Shown piece by piece: positions 62,296 through 64,000 of a stretch of 64,000 nucleotides of DNA (the stretch's first letter is position 1; every line of letters begins with the position of its first letter). The notes beneath the pieces are model-generated. The model searched no databases, was not told the DNA's origin, and saw nothing but the letters and a program-made list of their open reading frames with translations. A program made the translations under genes and the position numbers. The stretch covers positions 310,001-374,000 of the forward strand of contig JAQFVV010000180.1 in assembly GCA_028023455.1 (NCBI GenBank). The letters are read 5' to 3'. This stretch comes from Epiperipatus broadwayi. Its lineage: Eukaryota > Onychophora > Udeonychophora > Euonychophora > Peripatidae.

Positions 62296-62545
62296 GTGAT
62301 GTGATGTGATGTGATGCATTGTGACTTCTCCTTAAATGGAGTCAGGAATCTCTCAGCAACTATGTCCAAAGAAACCTATTAGTAACTTTACCTTCCCTTT
62401 TTATTCCCCCACCTTAAGTTTTCCCATACTCTGCTCCATCCCATTTCCACAACATAATCTTTGTCAGCTCCATGGCCTTCGTATCTAAATCCCCCTTATC
62501 TTTTCCCAAGCTTAGCATAAAAACCAATAACCCACTTTACAAGTG
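62296..62545 (-). mobile_element. LINE copy 2: 3' end only
   Basis: Short, heavily 5'-truncated copy of the same family. AATCTCTCAGC and the GGCCTTCGTATCTA block match GGCCTTTATATCTA at 60852 in copy 1. Its CATCACATCAC tail (62297-62317 on + as GTGATGTGATG) directly abuts the truncated 5' end of copy 1, so the copies are head to tail. Confidence 0.85.
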
Positions 62546-62935
62546 GAATTGTCATACTGCCATCTAGTGTTCATTATTAATTAATTAATGCTTTTTAAAA
62601 TTAATTTAGAATGGTATTAAAGAAGTCATAAGTTATTATTGTGTTGCAGATTACATATGAACTAGAAGAGAAATTGGAGATAGTAGACTTGTCATACTGC
62701 CATCCAGATCATTATTATTTTAATTAATGTGATCTTAAATATATCTAGAGTAGTATTAGAAAAGTTATTATCTAATGCAAATTATGTATCAATAGAAATT
62801 GGAGATAGAAGACTCATTATAGTACTACCTAATGCTTATTATTACATAATTACTGTTTATCTAAATTAATCTAGAATGATATTAAAAAAGTTTTCACTGT
62901 TTTATGTATATTACATGTAAATTAGAGCAGTGATT
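62546..62935 (+). repeat. Satellite array, right part (three units)
   Basis: CATACTGCCATCTAG, CATACTGCCATCCAG and TAGTACTACCTAATG mark three successive units about 135 bp apart; TAGAATGGTATTAAAGAAGT, TAGAGTAGTATTAGAAAAGT and TAGAATGATATTAAAAAAGT mark the same three again. Confidence 0.75.
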
Positions 62936-63299
62936 CTCAACCTTTTTTTACCTATGGACAGGACTTCTTTGTTGCTCCATGTTTATTTGTGGCTTCCTAC
63001 CACAAAAGTAGAATTATATTTTTATAGTCATTTTTATATTGTGTATACAATATTAGAAAGGGTTGAAGGAAGCATAATTTTTAGAAAGTAATTTTTATTT
63101 ATAATATGTTACAAAACATTTTCTGCAAATAGAATTTAAAATCATATGTAATTTTAGAGTTGAAAAAACATAAATGCTTTTATAAATATAAATAAGAACA
63201 ATATATAAATAAATAATCAATCAAAATATGATTGAAATAAACAACTATTTATAACTATATTATAATATTTATTGAACCGGCTTTCATCTCCATTGAGAT

Positions 63300-64000
63300 A
63301 TTTGACAATTAATAAGAACAAATATAATATCATTTTTAATGTGAATCTTATGAATGATGAGTTTTATTAAGGTTTTCAATTTTAACTTTAAGTGATGCTA
63401 ACATTATTCTATGATTGTCTCTGATGATAATATCTAAACGATTTCATTGTTTGGTTAAAAATATAACTTGACTAAAACCACATTCAACCATTATTCAAAG
63501 TTTTGGATATTGGACTGCAAATTTTAGGAATGGCCCAAAAACTGTCCTTGTTATTTTTAAACATGATCTGAGCTGAACTATCATTTTGTATCTCAGTGAC
63601 ATTCTCTTGGAGTGTAATATCCACATTAGATGGATCCACTCCAAATGGATCTATTACCCAATCTGGAATATTCATTTTCACAATGTCACAAAATCAAGTT
63701 TCTAATTTTTAAGATGTTCTATATATATATAATTTAATCATCATCTATTATTTCTACCTTTTTAGATTCGAAATTTACATGATATGTAATGATCTTCCAA
63801 AAAATATTAAGTTTACCTGAAAAGCTTGAGTCTTTCCTTTTACTGATATAAGGTTACTGTTTTTTCTCTATAGATGCTTATTGAGAACATTTAATTTTTC
63901 AGAAGTATCTGATAAATACAATAAATCATGTTTAAAGTTTATAATTTGATTTTAAAAATTCTCCTTTTTAATAAACGAAGTTATGCTATCCCAAAGGATA
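63300..64000 (-). pseudogene. hAT-type transposase relic (ZBED5/FAM200-like), cut by the window edge
   Basis: Read on the - strand from 64000 leftwards: LWDSITSFIKKENF, then SEKLNVLNKHL and RKNSNLISVKGKTQAFQ near 63880-63810. This order matches ZBED5/FAM200/SCAND3-type domesticated or active hAT transposases (EKLNELNLSLQGKN...IKAF). At 63640 comes DWVIDPFG, at 63545 FWAIPK, and after a frameshift ECGFSQVIFLTKQ-stop-NRLDIIIRDN, the hAT dimerisation region (aFS.L..IKtK.RNRL). At least three stops and one frameshift. The N-terminal BED finger and the first catalytic residues would lie past 64000. Confidence 0.85.

Noticed and set aside
1-64000. CRISPR array or bacterial operon
   Set aside because: No regularly spaced short repeats with unique spacers; introns and retroelements show eukaryotic nuclear DNA.

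Overview
The window is a piece of an AT-rich eukaryotic nuclear genome. It has spliceosomal introns, long homopolymer runs, microsatellites and many decayed transposable elements, and no bacterial gene layout. The only host gene I can identify is on the + strand: five exons (26059-26130, 32468-32571, 33379-33501, 45749-45904, 53807-53875) whose reading phases join exactly. They encode about 175 residues matching the pentatricopeptide (PPR) region of mitochondrial RNA polymerase, POLRMT. Introns of 6.3, 0.8, 12.2 and 7.9 kb separate them. The catalytic part must lie beyond position 64000, and the N-terminal exons lie upstream or were not recognised. An animal is certain from gene and repeat content. 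An arthropod, perhaps a chelicerate, is an inference from the style of the LINE and gypsy relics.

Layout. 1-4.1 kb: a Ty3/gypsy integrase relic on the - strand, then a gypsy gag relic on the + strand ending in zinc knuckles. 4.1-14.8 kb: mostly AT-rich sequence without recognisable genes. At 14848-14866 there is an exact 19-nt match to an Illumina adapter end, so the assembly may be wrong there. 17.2-20.5 kb: a larger gypsy relic with coiled-coil gag, protease and reverse transcriptase, all broken. 21.4-23.0 kb: an inverted pair of RNase-H-like fragments. 26-53.9 kb: the POLRMT exons, with introns carrying palindromic (foldback) elements, two degenerate tandem arrays and a 1.85-kb hairpin. 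55.1-56.1 kb: another 1-kb hairpin built from a dispersed repeat also found near 2.3 kb. 56.5-62.9 kb: a nested stack in which a roughly 140-bp satellite was invaded by LINEs, one of which was then split by a nearly complete but internally deleted gypsy LTR element with a 5-bp target duplication. 63.3-64.0 kb: a hAT-type transposase relic on the - strand.

No intact mobile-element protein remains. The most unusual sequence pattern is a set of four intronic palindromes sharing a core of CTGANGA, a short stem-loop and GAAAC, which resembles the hammerhead ribozyme core known from Penelope-like elements. This is a hypothesis, and one extra A in the core argues against full activity.
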